64,000 nucleotides of DNA from Paracoccus sp. MC1862 (GCF_016617715.1 NZ_CP067225.1:1240001-1304000), one strand, 5' to 3'. Counted from the first letter of the stretch, positions 1 through 9,608 are shown. Translations and numbers: made by a program. The notes: generated by a model from the sequence alone, not told the origin.

Positions 1-1432
1 GCGCCTCGGGTCCGGCATCGGTCAGCCCGGCCACCCTCAGGTCGCCCTCGGCCGCCCCTGCCGACCGCACGTTCGGCTGCCCGTCCGCGCCCACGGGCGG
101 GCGGGCGGGATCGGGGGCGAACAGCGCCTGATCCTCATGCCACTGCAGCTTGCCGCCGCAATGGCTCCACAGGTGGACGACCGGGGACCAGCCGCCCGAC
201 ATGGCGATCACGTCGCAGGCGATGGTTTCCAGCGGCTCGCCGGCGCCCTGATGCGCGCAGAGCGTCAGGCCCTCGACACCGCGCTTGCCCTGCACCGAGG
301 CGATGCCCTTGCCTTCCGCGATCCGCACCCCGCGGTCGCGCAGAAGGCGGGGCAGCGGCCCGTCGGCGGCAGGCCGGGCATCGATCACGACAGGCACCTC
401 AAGCCCCGCATCCAGCGCCGCCAGCGCCGTCCGGTAGGCGTCGTCGTTGTTCGTCACCACGGCGATGCGGCGGCCGGGCGCCACGCCGTAATCCGCGATG
501 TAGTCGCGCACGGCCGAGGCCAGCATCACCCCCGGCACATCGTTGCCCGCGAAGGCCAGCGGCCGTTCCAGCGCCCCGGCTGCGTTGACGACCTGCCCCG
601 CCCGGATACGCCACAGGCGCTGGCGCGGGATGCCTGCGTGGGGTTCGTGGTCGGCCAGATGCTCTCGTGCGAGCAGGTAGCCGTGATCGTAAAGCCCCGT
701 CGCCATGGTGTTGCGGCGCAGGGTGACATTGGGCAGGGCGCGCAGTTCCGCCAGCAGGGCCTCGATGAGATCCGTGCCGTCGGGATGATCGACCGGGCTG
801 CGGCCGCCCCAATGGGGCTGCTGTTCCAGCAGGATCACGCGACCGCCCGTCCGCGCAGCCTCGTGGGCCGCCGCAAGCCCGGCGATGCCCCCGCCCACCA
901 CGACGACCTCGGCAAAGGCATAGGCCTGCTCATAGCGGTCGGCGTCGGGCAGCTTCGGCGCGCGGCCAAGGCCCGCGGCGCGGCGGATCACCGGCTCGAA
1001 CACCCGCTTCCAGGCGGCGCGGGGATGGATAAAGGTCTTGTAATAGAAGCCCGCCGGAAAATACCGCCACAGCCTGTCGTTGATGACGCCCCAGTCGCGG
1101 TTCAGGCTGCCCCAGGCGTTCTGGCTGACCGTGACCATGCCATCGACAAGCGGCGTGGTGGTGGCGCGCTGGTTCGGCTCGAACCTCGCGCCCTCGCCCA
1201 CACCCAAAAGGGCGTTCGGCTCCTCGACGCCCGAGGCCAACGGGCCGCGCGGGCGGTGATACTTGAAGCTGCGCCCCATCAGAAGCTGGCCATTCGCCAG
1301 CAGCGCCGAGGCGAGCGTGTCCCCGGCAAACCCGTCCATGCCGCGGCCATCAAAGCGGAACCGGCGCGGCTGGGCGCGGTCGATCAGGCGGCCGCCCTGG
1401 GACAGGCGGAAGGGCGCGGTGCGTCTGGTCAT
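1..1432 (-). CDS. soxA: Sarcosine oxidase alpha subunit, partial
   Basis: Large subunit of heterotetrameric sarcosine oxidase, which oxidatively demethylates sarcosine to glycine in the cytoplasm and passes the one-carbon unit to tetrahydrofolate. About 477 N-terminal codons are visible; the rest lies beyond the left edge. Residues about 15-75 form the Fer2-like N-terminal domain with a GRSFKYHRPRG stretch. A dinucleotide fold follows (VVVVGGGIAGLAAA) with an acidic end of strand at LLEQQPHWGG. The ATG at 1432 overlaps the soxD stop codon (ATGA), so the two are translationally coupled. Usual family length is near 1000 residues, so roughly half is missing. The assignment is firm from the motifs and from soxD and soxB upstream. 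Confidence 0.95.
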   Translation of the reverse strand, partial: MTRRTAPFRLSQGGRLIDRAQPRRFRFDGRGMDGFAGDTLASALLANGQLLMGRSFKYHRPRGPLASGVEEPNALLGVGEGARFEPNQRATTTPLVDGMVTVSQNAWGSLNRDWGVINDRLWRYFPAGFYYKTFIHPRAAWKRVFEPVIRRAAGLGRAPKLPDADRYEQAYAFAEVVVVGGGIAGLAAAHEAARTGGRVILLEQQPHWGGRSPVDHPDGTDLIEALLAELRALPNVTLRRNTMATGLYDHGYLLAREHLADHEPHAGIPRQRLWRIRAGQVVNAAGALERPLAFAGNDVPGVMLASAVRDYIADYGVAPGRRIAVVTNNDDAYRTALAALDAGLEVPVVIDARPAADGPLPRLLRDRGVRIAEGKGIASVQGKRGVEGLTLCAHQGAGEPLETIACDVIAMSGGWSPVVHLWSHCGGKLQWHEDQALFAPDPARPPVGADGQPNVRSAGAAEGDLRVAGLTDAGPEA

Positions 1433-1833
1433 GCGATGGTGTCCCGCGTGGGCGTTGGGTTCGGGGCGGGATCGCGCTCGACCCCCGGCGCGCTGTCATC
1501 CTCCAGCGGCTCGGGCGGTGGCTGCCAGCCGGGTCGGACCGCGCGGATCCTGGCTATCAGGGCGTCGGGCGGGCCGTCGCATTGCGGCGGGTAGGTGCCG
1601 AAGACCTGCAGGGTCGCGGTGTCGCGGGCGGCAAGGAACCACTTGCCGCAGCCGTAGACATGGCGCCAGCGTTCGAAATGCACCCCCCTGGGGTTGCGGC
1701 GCCCGAACAGGTAGGTTTCAAAATCCGCGTCCGACGAGCCGGGACCGAAGCGTTTCAGATGCGCCTCGCCGCCCGGCGCAAGCTCGGTTTCCTCGGCGGC
1801 GACGCCGCAGAAGGGGCAGGTCAGGGTCAGCAT
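1429..1833 (-). CDS. soxD: Sarcosine oxidase delta subunit
   Basis: Small zinc-binding subunit of heterotetrameric sarcosine oxidase, 134 residues. The family's zinc ligands are visible: CPFCG near the N-terminus and HVYGCGKWF near residue 60. The start at MLTLTCPFCG is preferred over an upstream ATG at 1866, because it begins directly with the conserved strand and has AAGGACC about ten bases upstream. The C-terminal 35 residues are proline-rich and acidic, longer than the minimal family core. The stop overlaps the soxA start by four bases. It lies downstream of soxB and two small membrane-protein genes on the same strand. Confidence 0.95.
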   Translation of the reverse strand: MLTLTCPFCGVAAEETELAPGGEAHLKRFGPGSSDADFETYLFGRRNPRGVHFERWRHVYGCGKWFLAARDTATLQVFGTYPPQCDGPPDALIARIRAVRPGWQPPPEPLEDDSAPGVERDPAPNPTPTRDTIA

Positions 1834-1920
1834 GGAACGCAGGTCCTTCCAGTCGGGACAGTGCAACGCGAAAGGCCCCGCGCGCGGGACGCGCGGGGCA
1901 TGCTGCGGAACGCGACCGGG

Positions 1921-2193
1921 TCAGCCGCGGGTCGTGTCGGTGCCGGTGCCGGGCGCCACGTCGGGGTTGGGCGGGGCCTCGCCGGGCGCGCCGGGCTGAG
2001 GCGCATCGCCGGTTTCCCCGGCAGGCTCGCCGGCGGTGCCCTGCGCCGCGGGGCTGTCGGGCAGGGGCGTGGGTTCCGGGACCGGGGCGGCCATGAAGAA
2101 CAGGACCGCGACCAGGATGACCGCAGCCGCGGCCAGAACCAGCAGCCAAGGATTGACGCCGGTTGACGAGCGGGAATTTCCGGGAGGTGCCAT
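1921..2193 (-). CDS. Small single-span membrane protein in the sox operon
   Basis: A 90-residue protein of unknown function. Residues 1-14 are polar, 15-36 form one hydrophobic helix (WLLVLAAAAVILVAVLFFMA), and the remaining 55 are rich in proline, glycine, acid residues and threonine, suggesting a disordered tail that probably faces the periplasm. AGGTTGG upstream of the ATG could serve as ribosome binding site. It sits between soxB and soxD on the same strand and resembles the next small gene upstream in layout, so the two may be related by duplication. No catalytic motif is seen. That it is expressed is inferred from strand, spacing and hydrophobic pattern. Confidence 0.6.
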   Translation of the reverse strand: MAPPGNSRSSTGVNPWLLVLAAAAVILVAVLFFMAAPVPEPTPLPDSPAAQGTAGEPAGETGDAPQPGAPGEAPPNPDVAPGTGTDTTRG

Positions 2194-2304
2194 GATCCAA
2201 CCTTTGCACAGATTTCACTTGTCGCGGGGGCGACAGGCCGGAAAGGACCCGGCTGCCGCGCGGAAACGATGCGCGGCGCGGCCTGGGCGGGCCGCGCATC
2301 GGAC

Positions 2305-2544
2305 TCAGTCTCGGCCGCCGGGCATCCCGGCGGAAGGTGGCGCGCCCGCATCCGCCATGGCCTCGACCAGCGCCCTGTCGTCCGAGGCGCCGGGACCGGG
2401 CAGCTCGGCGACGCTGACATCGGCGATGCCGCCTGCGGGCGCGCCGGCGCCGAAGTCGAGGAACCATGCCAGCACCGCCGCAGCGGCCGCGACAAGGGCC
2501 GCGATGATCCACAGGTTCCGGTTGGTGGGGTTGAGGGCTGCCAT
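2305..2544 (-). CDS. Small single-span membrane protein after soxB
   Basis: A 79-residue protein of unknown function. An N-terminal polar stretch (MAALNPTNRN) is followed by one hydrophobic helix at about residues 11-28 and then an alanine/glycine/aspartate-rich tail. The start at 2544 is chosen because GGAGAG precedes it at good spacing; the longer frame to 2658 would overlap soxB and lacks such a site. It follows soxB by about 60 bases on the same strand and shares the polar - helix - acidic tail layout with the next gene. Canonical soxBDAG operons lack these two genes, so a role linked to sarcosine oxidase is only a guess from position. Confidence 0.6.
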   Translation of the reverse strand: MAALNPTNRNLWIIAALVAAAAAVLAWFLDFGAGAPAGGIADVSVAELPGPGASDDRALVEAMADAGAPPSAGMPGGRD

Positions 2545-2605
2545 GATCGACTCTCCTTGCCGGTCATCGAACGCCAACGGCCCGCCGCAGGTTTCCCGAG
2601 CAAGA

Positions 2606-3895
2606 TCAATGCGCCACCCCGGCGGCCACGCTTTCGTCGATGAAGCGCCCCTCGGCAAAGCGGTTCAGCCCGAAAGCGGCGGCCAGCGGTCCCGGCGCGC
2701 CCTTCGCCACCAGTTCCGCCATGGTCCAGCCCGAGCCGGGGATCGCCTTGAACCCGCCGGTGCCCCAGCCGCAGTTGACGAAGATGCCCTCGACCGGCGT
2801 CGTGGACAGGATGGGAGAGCGGTCGCCGGTCATGTCCACGATGCCCCCCCATTGCCGCAGCATCTTGAGGCGCGACAGCATCGGGAAGGTCTCGATCAGC
2901 GCGCGCACGGTTTCCTCGACATGGTGCCAGGACCCGCGCTGGGTGTAGTTGACAAAGCCGTCGGTGCCGCCGCCGATCACCATCTCGCCCTTGTCGGATT
3001 GCGACAGGTAGCCATGGACGGTGTTGGCCATCACGACCACGTCCATGCAGGGCTTGATCGGCTCGCTGACCAGCGCCTGCAGGGCAAGGCTTTCGATGGG
3101 CAGGCGGAAGCCCGCCATTTCCGCCAGAACCGAGGAATGGCCCGCCACCACGATCGCCAGCTTGTCGCAGCCGATGGTCCCGCGCGTGGTGGTGACGCCG
3201 CGCACCTGCCCGCCGGTGGTGTCGATCCCCGTGACCTCGCAGTTCTGCAGGATGTGCATTCCCATGTTGGAACAGGCCCGCGCATAGCCCCAGGCCACGG
3301 CGTCGTGGCGCGCGGTGCCGCCGCGTTCCTGGTAAAGCCCGCCGAGGACCGGATAGCGCGGGCCGTCGATGTTCATGATCGGGACCAGCCGCTTGACCTC
3401 GGCCGCGTCGATCCAGCGGGTCGAGACGCCCTGCAGGTGGTTGGCAATGGCCGTGCGCTTGTAGCCGCGCACCTCATGTTCCGTCTGCGCCAGCATGATC
3501 AACCCGCGCGGGCTGAACATGACATTGTAGTTCAGGTCCTGGCTGAGCGTTTCATACAGTTGCAGCGACTTGTTGTAGATCGCGGCAGACGGGTCCTGCA
3601 GGTAGTTCGAGCGGATGATGGTGGTGTTGCGGCCCGTGTTGCCGCCGCCCAGCCAGCCTTTTTCCAGGATCGCAATGTCGGTGATGCCGAAGTTCTTGCC
3701 AAGGTAAAAGGCCGTCGCCAGCCCATGCCCGCCCGCGCCCACCACGACGACCTTGTAGCGGTCGCGCGGCTGGGGGCTGCCCCAGGCGCGGCCCCAGCCG
3801 CTGTGCAGGCTCATCGCCTGGCGGGCAATGGCAAAGACCGAATAGCGGCCCGAGCGGCGCTCGGGGACGGGGGGGCGGGAAGGGGTCATCGTCAT
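2606..3895 (-). CDS. soxB: Sarcosine oxidase beta subunit
   Basis: FAD/FMN subunit of heterotetrameric sarcosine oxidase, carrying the sarcosine oxidation site; 429 residues from the chosen start. The dinucleotide motif VVVVGAGGHGLATAFYL lies near residue 48. The stretch GGTARHDAVAWGYARA contains the histidine to which the family attaches FMN covalently. Near the C-terminus are MTGDRSPIL and NCGWGTGGFKAIPGSG, as in known beta subunits. Two ATG codons (3895 and 3889) are equally plausible; both precede the conserved RYSVFAIARQA stretch, and the Shine-Dalgarno signal is weak. It is the first gene of the minus-strand sox operon, divergent from ccmI. Confidence 0.95.
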   Translation of the reverse strand: MTMTPSRPPVPERRSGRYSVFAIARQAMSLHSGWGRAWGSPQPRDRYKVVVVGAGGHGLATAFYLGKNFGITDIAILEKGWLGGGNTGRNTTIIRSNYLQDPSAAIYNKSLQLYETLSQDLNYNVMFSPRGLIMLAQTEHEVRGYKRTAIANHLQGVSTRWIDAAEVKRLVPIMNIDGPRYPVLGGLYQERGGTARHDAVAWGYARACSNMGMHILQNCEVTGIDTTGGQVRGVTTTRGTIGCDKLAIVVAGHSSVLAEMAGFRLPIESLALQALVSEPIKPCMDVVVMANTVHGYLSQSDKGEMVIGGGTDGFVNYTQRGSWHHVEETVRALIETFPMLSRLKMLRQWGGIVDMTGDRSPILSTTPVEGIFVNCGWGTGGFKAIPGSGWTMAELVAKGAPGPLAAAFGLNRFAEGRFIDESVAAGVAH

Positions 3896-4043
3896 CGCAG
3901 CCTGCGTTCTGGGCGGGGCGATGATTGCCCGGCGGCGCTGCCTTCGCAAGTCCCTCGGTGTCGCAGCCGCGGCCTGCGGCGTCCCGGCGCTTTCGCCCGT
4001 GCCGGAAAACCCCTATCTGGTCGGGCAAAGCAAAGAGGCGGCG

Positions 4044-5276
4044 ATGTTCTGGATACTGACGGCGGCGATGACAGTCCTGGTGGCGGTGGCGATCCTGCGG
4101 CCGTTCATGGGGCGCGCGCAGGCCGTGGCCGAGCCGGCGGCCGCCTATGACCTGGGCGTTTACCGCGACCAGCTGCGCGAGGTGGACCGCGACGTGAAGC
4201 GCGGCGTCCTGACCGGGGACGAGGCCGACCGGCTGAAGACCGAGATCGGCCGCAAGATCCTCGACGCCGACCGCGCCATGGCGAAGCCTTCGGCGCCCGC
4301 GTCCCGCAGCGCCCGGCCCTGGGTTGCCGCCGTTGCGCTGGCGCTGGTGGTGGCGGGCAGCACCGCGATCTACTGGCGTCTCGGCGAGCCGGCGATGCCG
4401 GACCTGCCGCTGGCCGCGCGCATCGCCGCCTCGGACGAGCGGCTGGCCGCCCTGCCCTCTCAGGCCGAGGCCGAGGCGGCTGCGCCCGCGCAGCCCTCCC
4501 CGCAGGCCGATCCCGAATACCTGCGGCTGGTCGAACAGTTGCGCGACGCCGTGTCGCGCCGCCCCGACGACCCGCAGGGCCTTGAACTGCTGGCCCAGCA
4601 CGAGGCCCGCCTAGGCAACATCGCCGCCGCCCGCGACGCGCAGCAGCGGCTGATCGCCATCCGCGGCCCCGCGTCGCAGGCCCCCGACCACGTCCGCCTG
4701 GCCGCGCTGATGATCGAGGCGGCGGGGGGCTTCGTCTCGGCCGAGGCGCGCGCCGAGATCGAGGCGGCGCTGCGGATCGATCCCGCCGACGGGCAGGCGC
4801 GCTATCTGGCCGGGCTGATGTATGCCCAGAACGACCGCCCGGACCTTGCCTTCGGCCTCTGGCGCGACCTGCTGGAAACCGGCCCGGCGGATGCCCCCTG
4901 GGTCGCGCCGATCCGGCAACTGATGCCGGAACTTTCATGGCTCGCGGGCGAGCCGAACTACCAGCCGCCGCCCATGGCCGGATCTGACCTGCCCGGCCCG
5001 GATGCCGGGGCTGTGGCCGCCGCCGGCGAGATGAGCCCCGAGGAACAGCAGCAGATGATCACCGGGATGGTCCGCAACCTCGAGGCGCGGCTGATGACCG
5101 ACAGCGGCCCGCCGGCGGAATGGGCGCGGCTGATCACCTCGCTGGTCCGCATCGGCGAGGAAGCCCGCGCCCGCGAGATCCTGGCCCGCGCCCAGGCCAT
5201 CTTCGGCGGCACCCCGCAGGCGATGGAGATCATCGACCGCGCGGCGGCGACCGTGGGCCTGGTCCCCGCCCCATGA
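4044..5276 (+). CDS. ccmI: Cytochrome c biogenesis protein CcmI
   Basis: Membrane-bound chaperone that holds apocytochrome c for heme ligation, 410 residues. A first transmembrane helix is at residues 1-20 ([18 protein letters not shown]), then a cytoplasmic loop containing [17 protein letters not shown], the usual CcmI leucine-zipper-like stretch, then a second helix near residue 95 and a periplasmic TPR-rich domain. The start at 4044 gives the typical N-terminal helix; the longer frame starts inside an unrelated leader. AAAGAGGCG lies just upstream. The stop overlaps the ruvX start (ATGA), so the genes are coupled. Other ccm genes are not in the window. Confidence 0.92.
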   Translation: MFWILTAAMTVLVAVAILRPFMGRAQAVAEPAAAYDLGVYRDQLREVDRDVKRGVLTGDEADRLKTEIGRKILDADRAMAKPSAPASRSARPWVAAVALALVVAGSTAIYWRLGEPAMPDLPLAARIAASDERLAALPSQAEAEAAAPAQPSPQADPEYLRLVEQLRDAVSRRPDDPQGLELLAQHEARLGNIAAARDAQQRLIAIRGPASQAPDHVRLAALMIEAAGGFVSAEARAEIEAALRIDPADGQARYLAGLMYAQNDRPDLAFGLWRDLLETGPADAPWVAPIRQLMPELSWLAGEPNYQPPPMAGSDLPGPDAGAVAAAGEMSPEEQQQMITGMVRNLEARLMTDSGPPAEWARLITSLVRIGEEARAREILARAQAIFGGTPQAMEIIDRAAATVGLVPAP

Positions 5277-5740
5277 TCTGCGCCGCCATCGAGGATTTCG
5301 CAGCAAGCCTTCCCCGCAGCGGTGCCATCGCTGGGCTGGACCTTGGCACCAAGACCATCGGCGTGGCGGTCAGCGACGGGATGCGGCAGGTGGCGACGCC
5401 CCTGACGGTGATCCGGCGGCAGAAGTTCACGCTGGACGCGGCAGAACTGCTGCGGATCGTGGATGAGCGCGGCCTTGTCGGCATCGTGCTTGGCCTGCCC
5501 CGCAACATGGACGGGACCGAGGGTCCGCGCGCCCAGTCCACCCGCGCCTTCGCCCGCAATCTGGAACGGCTGACGCCTCTGCCGCTGTCCTTCTGGGACG
5601 AGCGTCTGTCCACTGTCGCGGCCGAGCGCGCGCTGCTGGAGGCCGACGCCTCGCGCCGCAAGCGGGCCGAGGTCATCGACCAGGTCGCGGCGGGCTATAT
5701 CCTGCAGGGCGCGCTGGACCGGCTGCGGTATCTGGCATGA
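5273..5740 (+). CDS. ruvX: YqgF/RuvX-family RNase H-fold nuclease
   Basis: Putative Holliday-junction resolvase or pre-16S rRNA nuclease, 155 residues, the usual family length. The RNase H-fold first strand is [15 protein letters not shown] near residue 20. Conserved [16 protein letters not shown] lies near residue 80, followed by [14 protein letters not shown] and the final [21 protein letters not shown] helix, which carries the last acidic residue. The start is fixed by the ATGA overlap with the ccmI stop. Its own stop again overlaps the next start, so ccmI, ruvX and the DUF1289 gene form one coupled unit. Confidence 0.93.
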   Translation: MICAAIEDFAASLPRSGAIAGLDLGTKTIGVAVSDGMRQVATPLTVIRRQKFTLDAAELLRIVDERGLVGIVLGLPRNMDGTEGPRAQSTRAFARNLERLTPLPLSFWDERLSTVAAERALLEADASRRKRAEVIDQVAAGYILQGALDRLRYLA

Positions 5741-5892
5741 GCGTTGAAAGCCCCTGCCGCAAGCTCTGCGCGCTTGACCCCGACACGCGGGTCTGCGCCG
5801 CCTGCCTGCGGACCCTGGACGAGATCGCCCGCTGGGGCCGGATGGCCGACGAGGAAAAGCGGGCGGTCCTGCGCCGGATCGCGGCCACCTAG
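5737..5892 (+). CDS. DUF1289 small cysteine-rich protein
   Basis: A 51-residue protein of the DUF1289 family, function unknown. The reading begins [15 protein letters not shown] and continues [17 protein letters not shown], giving four cysteines in the spacing C-x3-C and C-x2-C that probably bind a metal. The ending [12 protein letters not shown] is also typical of the family. The ATG overlaps the ruvX stop (ATGA), which supports it strongly despite its small size. An upstream partner in translation is certain; any functional link to ruvX is not. Confidence 0.88.
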   Translation: MSVESPCRKLCALDPDTRVCAACLRTLDEIARWGRMADEEKRAVLRRIAAT

Positions 5893-6095
5893 CGGCAAGG
5901 ACGCCGCTGCAACAGCCTGCCGGTTTCCGCTTGATGTGCCTCCGTTGCCCTGCGGGCCGGACGTTCTGTGCCTCGGCGATGTTGTTGTTCTTCGCCCAGA
6001 TATCCCGGGTTGAATGGGGATGGGGATCCATTCATGGGCAGCGACCGCCTTTTCGCCACCTTGCGCAAGAGGCCGATCTTTGGCACGGCTCGGCC

Positions 6096-7226
6096 ATGAG
6101 CAATCCCGTCACGCACCAAGTCACCGCCGCCTATGACCGCCGCGTTGCGGAAGGCGCCATCGGGGACGACGCAGCCCAGCGCATGGTGCTGCCCGCGCTG
6201 GACCGGCTGGTGGCGGCGCTGGGCCGGCCGCATCCGGCGGGCAAGCCCGGCGGCCTGCTTGGCCGCATCTTCGGGGCGAAGGCCAATCCGCCGCCGCCGG
6301 GGCCGGAACTCAAGGGCATCTACATGTGGGGCGGCGTCGGGCGCGGCAAGTCGATGCTGATGGACCTGGTGATGGATGTGGCCCCCCTTGCCGAGAAGCG
6401 CCGCGTCCATTTCCACGAGTTCATGCAGGAGGTGCAGGCCGGGCTGAACGAGGCCCGCGCCCGGGGCGAGCAGGACGTCGTCCGCCCGGTGGCCGAGGGC
6501 ATCGCCGCCCGCACGCGGCTGTTCTGCTTTGACGAGATGCAGGTCACCGACATCGCCGACGCGATGATCGTGGGACGGCTGTTCCAGGTGCTGTTCGATC
6601 GCGGGGTGACGGTGGTCACGACCTCGAACCGGGTGCCCGAGGATCTCTACAAGGACGGGCTGAACCGGCAGTTGTTCCTGCCCTTCATCGCGCTGGTCCG
6701 GGAACGGATGCATGTCCTGCATCTGGAATCGTCGCGCGATCACCGGCAGGGGCGCGTGGCCTCGGGGCAGGTCTGGTTCACCCCGGCCGACGCCGCCGCG
6801 CGCGAGGCGCTGGACGAGTTATGGGTCGAACTGACGAATGACGCCCGGCCTTCGCCGCGCGAACTGCCGGTGAATGGCCGCAGCCTGACGATCCCCGCCG
6901 CATCCGGCAGCGTGGCCCGCACGGGCTTCGAGGATCTGTGCGGGAATCCCCTCGGCCCGGCGGATTACCTGTCCATCGCCGGGGCGTTCGACGCGCTGCT
7001 GATCGACGGCATCCCCACGCTCGGGTCCGCGAACCACGACCGCGCCAAGCGCTTCGTCACGCTGGTGGATGCGCTTTACGAAGCGAAGGTGCGGCTTTAC
7101 GCCAGCGCCGCCGCCGAGCCCGAGGCGCTTTACCCCGAGGGCCGCGGCGCCTTCGAGTTCGAGCGGACGGCGAGCCGGTTGCGCGAGATGCAGGGAGCGG
7201 GCTGGGGAAGCGCTCCGGCTTCGTGA
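6096..7226 (+). CDS. zapE: AFG1-family ATPase ZapE
   Basis: Cytoplasmic P-loop ATPase of the AFG1/ZapE family, linked to cell division in gammaproteobacteria and to respiratory-complex quality control in mitochondria; 376 residues. Walker A is GGVGRGKSMLMD near residue 78; Walker B is LFCFDEMQVTDIADAMI near residue 145; TTSNRVPEDLYKDGLNR follows as the sensor region. The C-terminal half has the family's NHDRAKRF segment near residue 312. The start at 6096 (MSNPVTHQVTAAYDRR) fits the family; the longer frame to 5931 adds an unsupported leader. The roughly 200-base gap upstream probably holds its promoter. Confidence 0.93.
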   Translation: MSNPVTHQVTAAYDRRVAEGAIGDDAAQRMVLPALDRLVAALGRPHPAGKPGGLLGRIFGAKANPPPPGPELKGIYMWGGVGRGKSMLMDLVMDVAPLAEKRRVHFHEFMQEVQAGLNEARARGEQDVVRPVAEGIAARTRLFCFDEMQVTDIADAMIVGRLFQVLFDRGVTVVTTSNRVPEDLYKDGLNRQLFLPFIALVRERMHVLHLESSRDHRQGRVASGQVWFTPADAAAREALDELWVELTNDARPSPRELPVNGRSLTIPAASGSVARTGFEDLCGNPLGPADYLSIAGAFDALLIDGIPTLGSANHDRAKRFVTLVDALYEAKVRLYASAAAEPEALYPEGRGAFEFERTASRLREMQGAGWGSAPAS

Positions 7227-7361
7227 AGTCCGGGGCCGCCTGCCGGAGATGCGGCCGTGGCGCTGCCTCCGTGAGCGTGGCATGGGTATTTGGGCCAGAA
7301 AGAAGCCTGCTGGCCGGTCCCGGATGGGAAAGCGGCGTGGGTGTGAAATGACCGCAGTGGT

Positions 7362-8633
7362 TCAGCCGTTCTCGCGCAGCACGCGGCCCGCGAGGTAGAG
7401 CGAGCCGCAGATCAGGATGCGCGCGCCCGGATGCTGGCGGACGATCCCCGCGACAGCCGCGGACACGTCGGGCGCGGTGGCGGCGGGAATGCCCACGCTT
7501 TCCGCCATGTCGGCGGTTGTCCGGGCGGGCAGCGTCGCGGGTTCGCCTTCGATCGACACCGCCGTGAGGCTTTCAACCTGCGGCGCGAGCGGGCGCATGT
7601 AGCCGGCCACGTCCTTGGTGTTCAGCATCCCGCAGACCAGATGCGTGGGCTTGCGCGGCATCGCGGCCAAGGTCGCCGCCAGCGCCTCGCCGCCTGCCGG
7701 GTTGTGGCCGCCGTCAAGCCAAAGCTCGCAGGACCCTGCCGCCCGGACCAGCGGCCCGCGCGTCAGCCGCTGCATCCGGGCGGGCCATTCGACCTCTTTC
7801 ATCGCCGCCACGGCCTCGGCCTGTCCGAAACCCAATTCGCGCAGGGCGGCGATGGCGGCGCCCGCGTTCCCGATCTGGTGTGGGCCGGGCAAAGCAGGTA
7901 GCGGCACATCCGCAAGCCCGTGTTCATCCTGATAAACCAGCGCATCCGCTTCGCGTTCGACGGTCCAGTGCTGGCCCGCGACCGAAAGCGGACAGCCAAG
8001 GCGGGCGGCCGCAGCCTCGATCACCGCAAGCGCCTCGTCGGGCTGGCGGGCCACGATGCAGGGGACGCGGCGCTTGAGGATGCCCGCCTTCTCGCCCGCG
8101 ATCTGCGTCAGCGTCTCGCCCAGATATTGCGTGTGATCGACGCTGATGGGGGTGATGACGGTCAGGAGCGGCGCCTTGACCACGTTGGTGGCGTCCAGAC
8201 GCCCGCCAAGACCCACTTCCAGCAGGGTGTAATCCGCAGGCACCCGCGAGAAGGCCAGGAAGGCCGCCGCCGTCGTCACCTCGAAGAAGGTGATGGGGCG
8301 GCCGGCGTTCACCCGCTCGACCTCGGCCAGCGTGTCGGCCAGCATCTTGTCGCCGATGAGTTCCCCCGACAGCCGGATGCGCTCGTTGAAGTAGGCGAGG
8401 TGCGGCGAGGTATAGGCGTGGACCCCCAACCCCGCCGCTTCCAGTCCCGCGCGGATGAAGGCCTGGGTCGAGCCCTTGCCGTTCGTCCCCGCGACATGGA
8501 TCACCGGCGGGATGCGGTCCTGCGGGTCGCCGAGGTCCGACAGCAGTTGCCGTATCCGGTCCAGCGACAGGTCGATGACCTTGGGATGCAGCGCGGTCAG
8601 CCGCTGCAGGATGGCGTCGGTCGCGGCGCTCAT
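7362..8633 (-). CDS. folC: Dihydrofolate/folylpolyglutamate synthase
   Basis: Bifunctional FolC, 423 residues, adding glutamate to dihydropteroate and to tetrahydrofolates in the cytoplasm. The ATP-binding loop VAGTNGKGST lies near residue 48, followed by TSPHLAYFNERIRL, the family's second signature. DATNVVKAPLLTVITPI and SVDHTQYLGETLTQIAGEKAGI follow, with the Mur-ligase C-domain motif LWLDGGHNPAGGEAL near residue 310. The start lies three bases downstream of the accD stop on the same strand, so accD and folC are likely cotranscribed, as in many bacteria. Confidence 0.96.
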   Translation of the reverse strand: MSAATDAILQRLTALHPKVIDLSLDRIRQLLSDLGDPQDRIPPVIHVAGTNGKGSTQAFIRAGLEAAGLGVHAYTSPHLAYFNERIRLSGELIGDKMLADTLAEVERVNAGRPITFFEVTTAAAFLAFSRVPADYTLLEVGLGGRLDATNVVKAPLLTVITPISVDHTQYLGETLTQIAGEKAGILKRRVPCIVARQPDEALAVIEAAAARLGCPLSVAGQHWTVEREADALVYQDEHGLADVPLPALPGPHQIGNAGAAIAALRELGFGQAEAVAAMKEVEWPARMQRLTRGPLVRAAGSCELWLDGGHNPAGGEALAATLAAMPRKPTHLVCGMLNTKDVAGYMRPLAPQVESLTAVSIEGEPATLPARTTADMAESVGIPAATAPDVSAAVAGIVRQHPGARILICGSLYLAGRVLRENG

Positions 8634-8636
8634 GCC

Positions 8637-9608
8637 TCAGTCCCGCGCGGCGGCCGGTTCGGGCGCGGCGATCACCTCGGCCGGTTCGGGTTCCGGCGGG
8701 GTATCGGGCAGCGCCGAGGGCAGGACGCCCGGCGGCGGCAGGTCGGCCACCACGGGCGCGGATTGCCCGGTCAGCATCCGCAGGACCGAGATCAGCTCCT
8801 CGCGCAGCTTCTTGCGATGAGTCACCCGGTCCAGCATCCCGTGTTCCAGCAGGTATTCGGCGCGCTGGAAGCCCTCGGGCAGCTTTTCGCGGATGGTCTG
8901 CTCGATCACCCGGGGACCGGCAAAGCAGATCAGCGCGTTGGGTTCCGCGATCTGGATGTCGCCCAGCATGGCGTAGCTGGCGGTCACGCCGCCCGTGGTC
9001 GGATGGGTCAGCACGACGATATAGGGAAGCCCCGCCTCTTTCAGCATCTGCACGGCGACGGTGGTGCGGGGCATCTGCATCAGGGACAGGATGCCTTCCT
9101 GCATCCGCGCGCCCCCCGAGGCGGAGAACAGCACCAGGGGCCGCTTCATCTCGACCGCCCGCTTGGCCGCGGCGATGATGGCGTTGCCGACATACATCCC
9201 CATCGAGCCTGCCATGAAGTCGAAGTTCTGCGCCGCGGCCACAATGGGCGTGCGGCCCATCTCTCCCTCGGCCACCAGCATGGCGTCCTTTTCGTCCGAT
9301 GCCCTTTGCGCGGCCTTCAGCCGTTCGGGGTATTTCTTCTGGTCCTTGAAGCCCAGCGGGTCCACCACCGGCTCGGGCACCTTCACCTCGGAAAAGACGC
9401 CGCCGTCGAACAGCGCGGTGAAGCGGGCGCGCGGGCTGATGGGCAGGTGATGGTCGCAGTTGGTGCAGACATTCAGGTTGTCGGCCAGTTCGCGGTGGAA
9501 CAGCATGGTCCCGCATTCCGGGCATTTGGTCCACAGGTTCTCGGGCACCTCCCGCCGCGAGAACAGCGAGTTGATGCGCGGGCGGACGTAGTTGGTGATC
9601 CAGTTCAT
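8637..9608 (-). CDS. accD: Acetyl-CoA carboxylase carboxyltransferase beta subunit
   Basis: Beta subunit of the acetyl-CoA carboxylase carboxyltransferase, which makes malonyl-CoA for fatty acid synthesis; 323 residues. The N-terminal zinc ribbon is complete: CPECGTM and CTNCDHHL at residues about 30-55. The carboxyltransferase core follows with [19 protein letters not shown] and [17 protein letters not shown]. The start [12 protein letters not shown] at 9608 is typical of the family; the longer frame to 9722 is ignored. The last 40 residues form a proline/glutamate/alanine-rich extension. It precedes folC by three bases. Confidence 0.97.
   Translation of the reverse strand: MNWITNYVRPRINSLFSRREVPENLWTKCPECGTMLFHRELADNLNVCTNCDHHLPISPRARFTALFDGGVFSEVKVPEPVVDPLGFKDQKKYPERLKAAQRASDEKDAMLVAEGEMGRTPIVAAAQNFDFMAGSMGMYVGNAIIAAAKRAVEMKRPLVLFSASGGARMQEGILSLMQMPRTTVAVQMLKEAGLPYIVVLTHPTTGGVTASYAMLGDIQIAEPNALICFAGPRVIEQTIREKLPEGFQRAEYLLEHGMLDRVTHRKKLREELISVLRMLTGQSAPVVADLPPPGVLPSALPDTPPEPEPAEVIAAPEPAAARD

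Noticed and set aside
137..1594. A 485-codon plus-strand frame at the left edge
   Set aside because: It mirrors soxA and soxD on the other strand, which show clear cofactor and zinc motifs.
2036..4150. A 704-codon plus-strand frame over the sox genes
   Set aside because: It is antisense to soxB, whose motifs are unambiguous. Its own translation is low-complexity with no domain.
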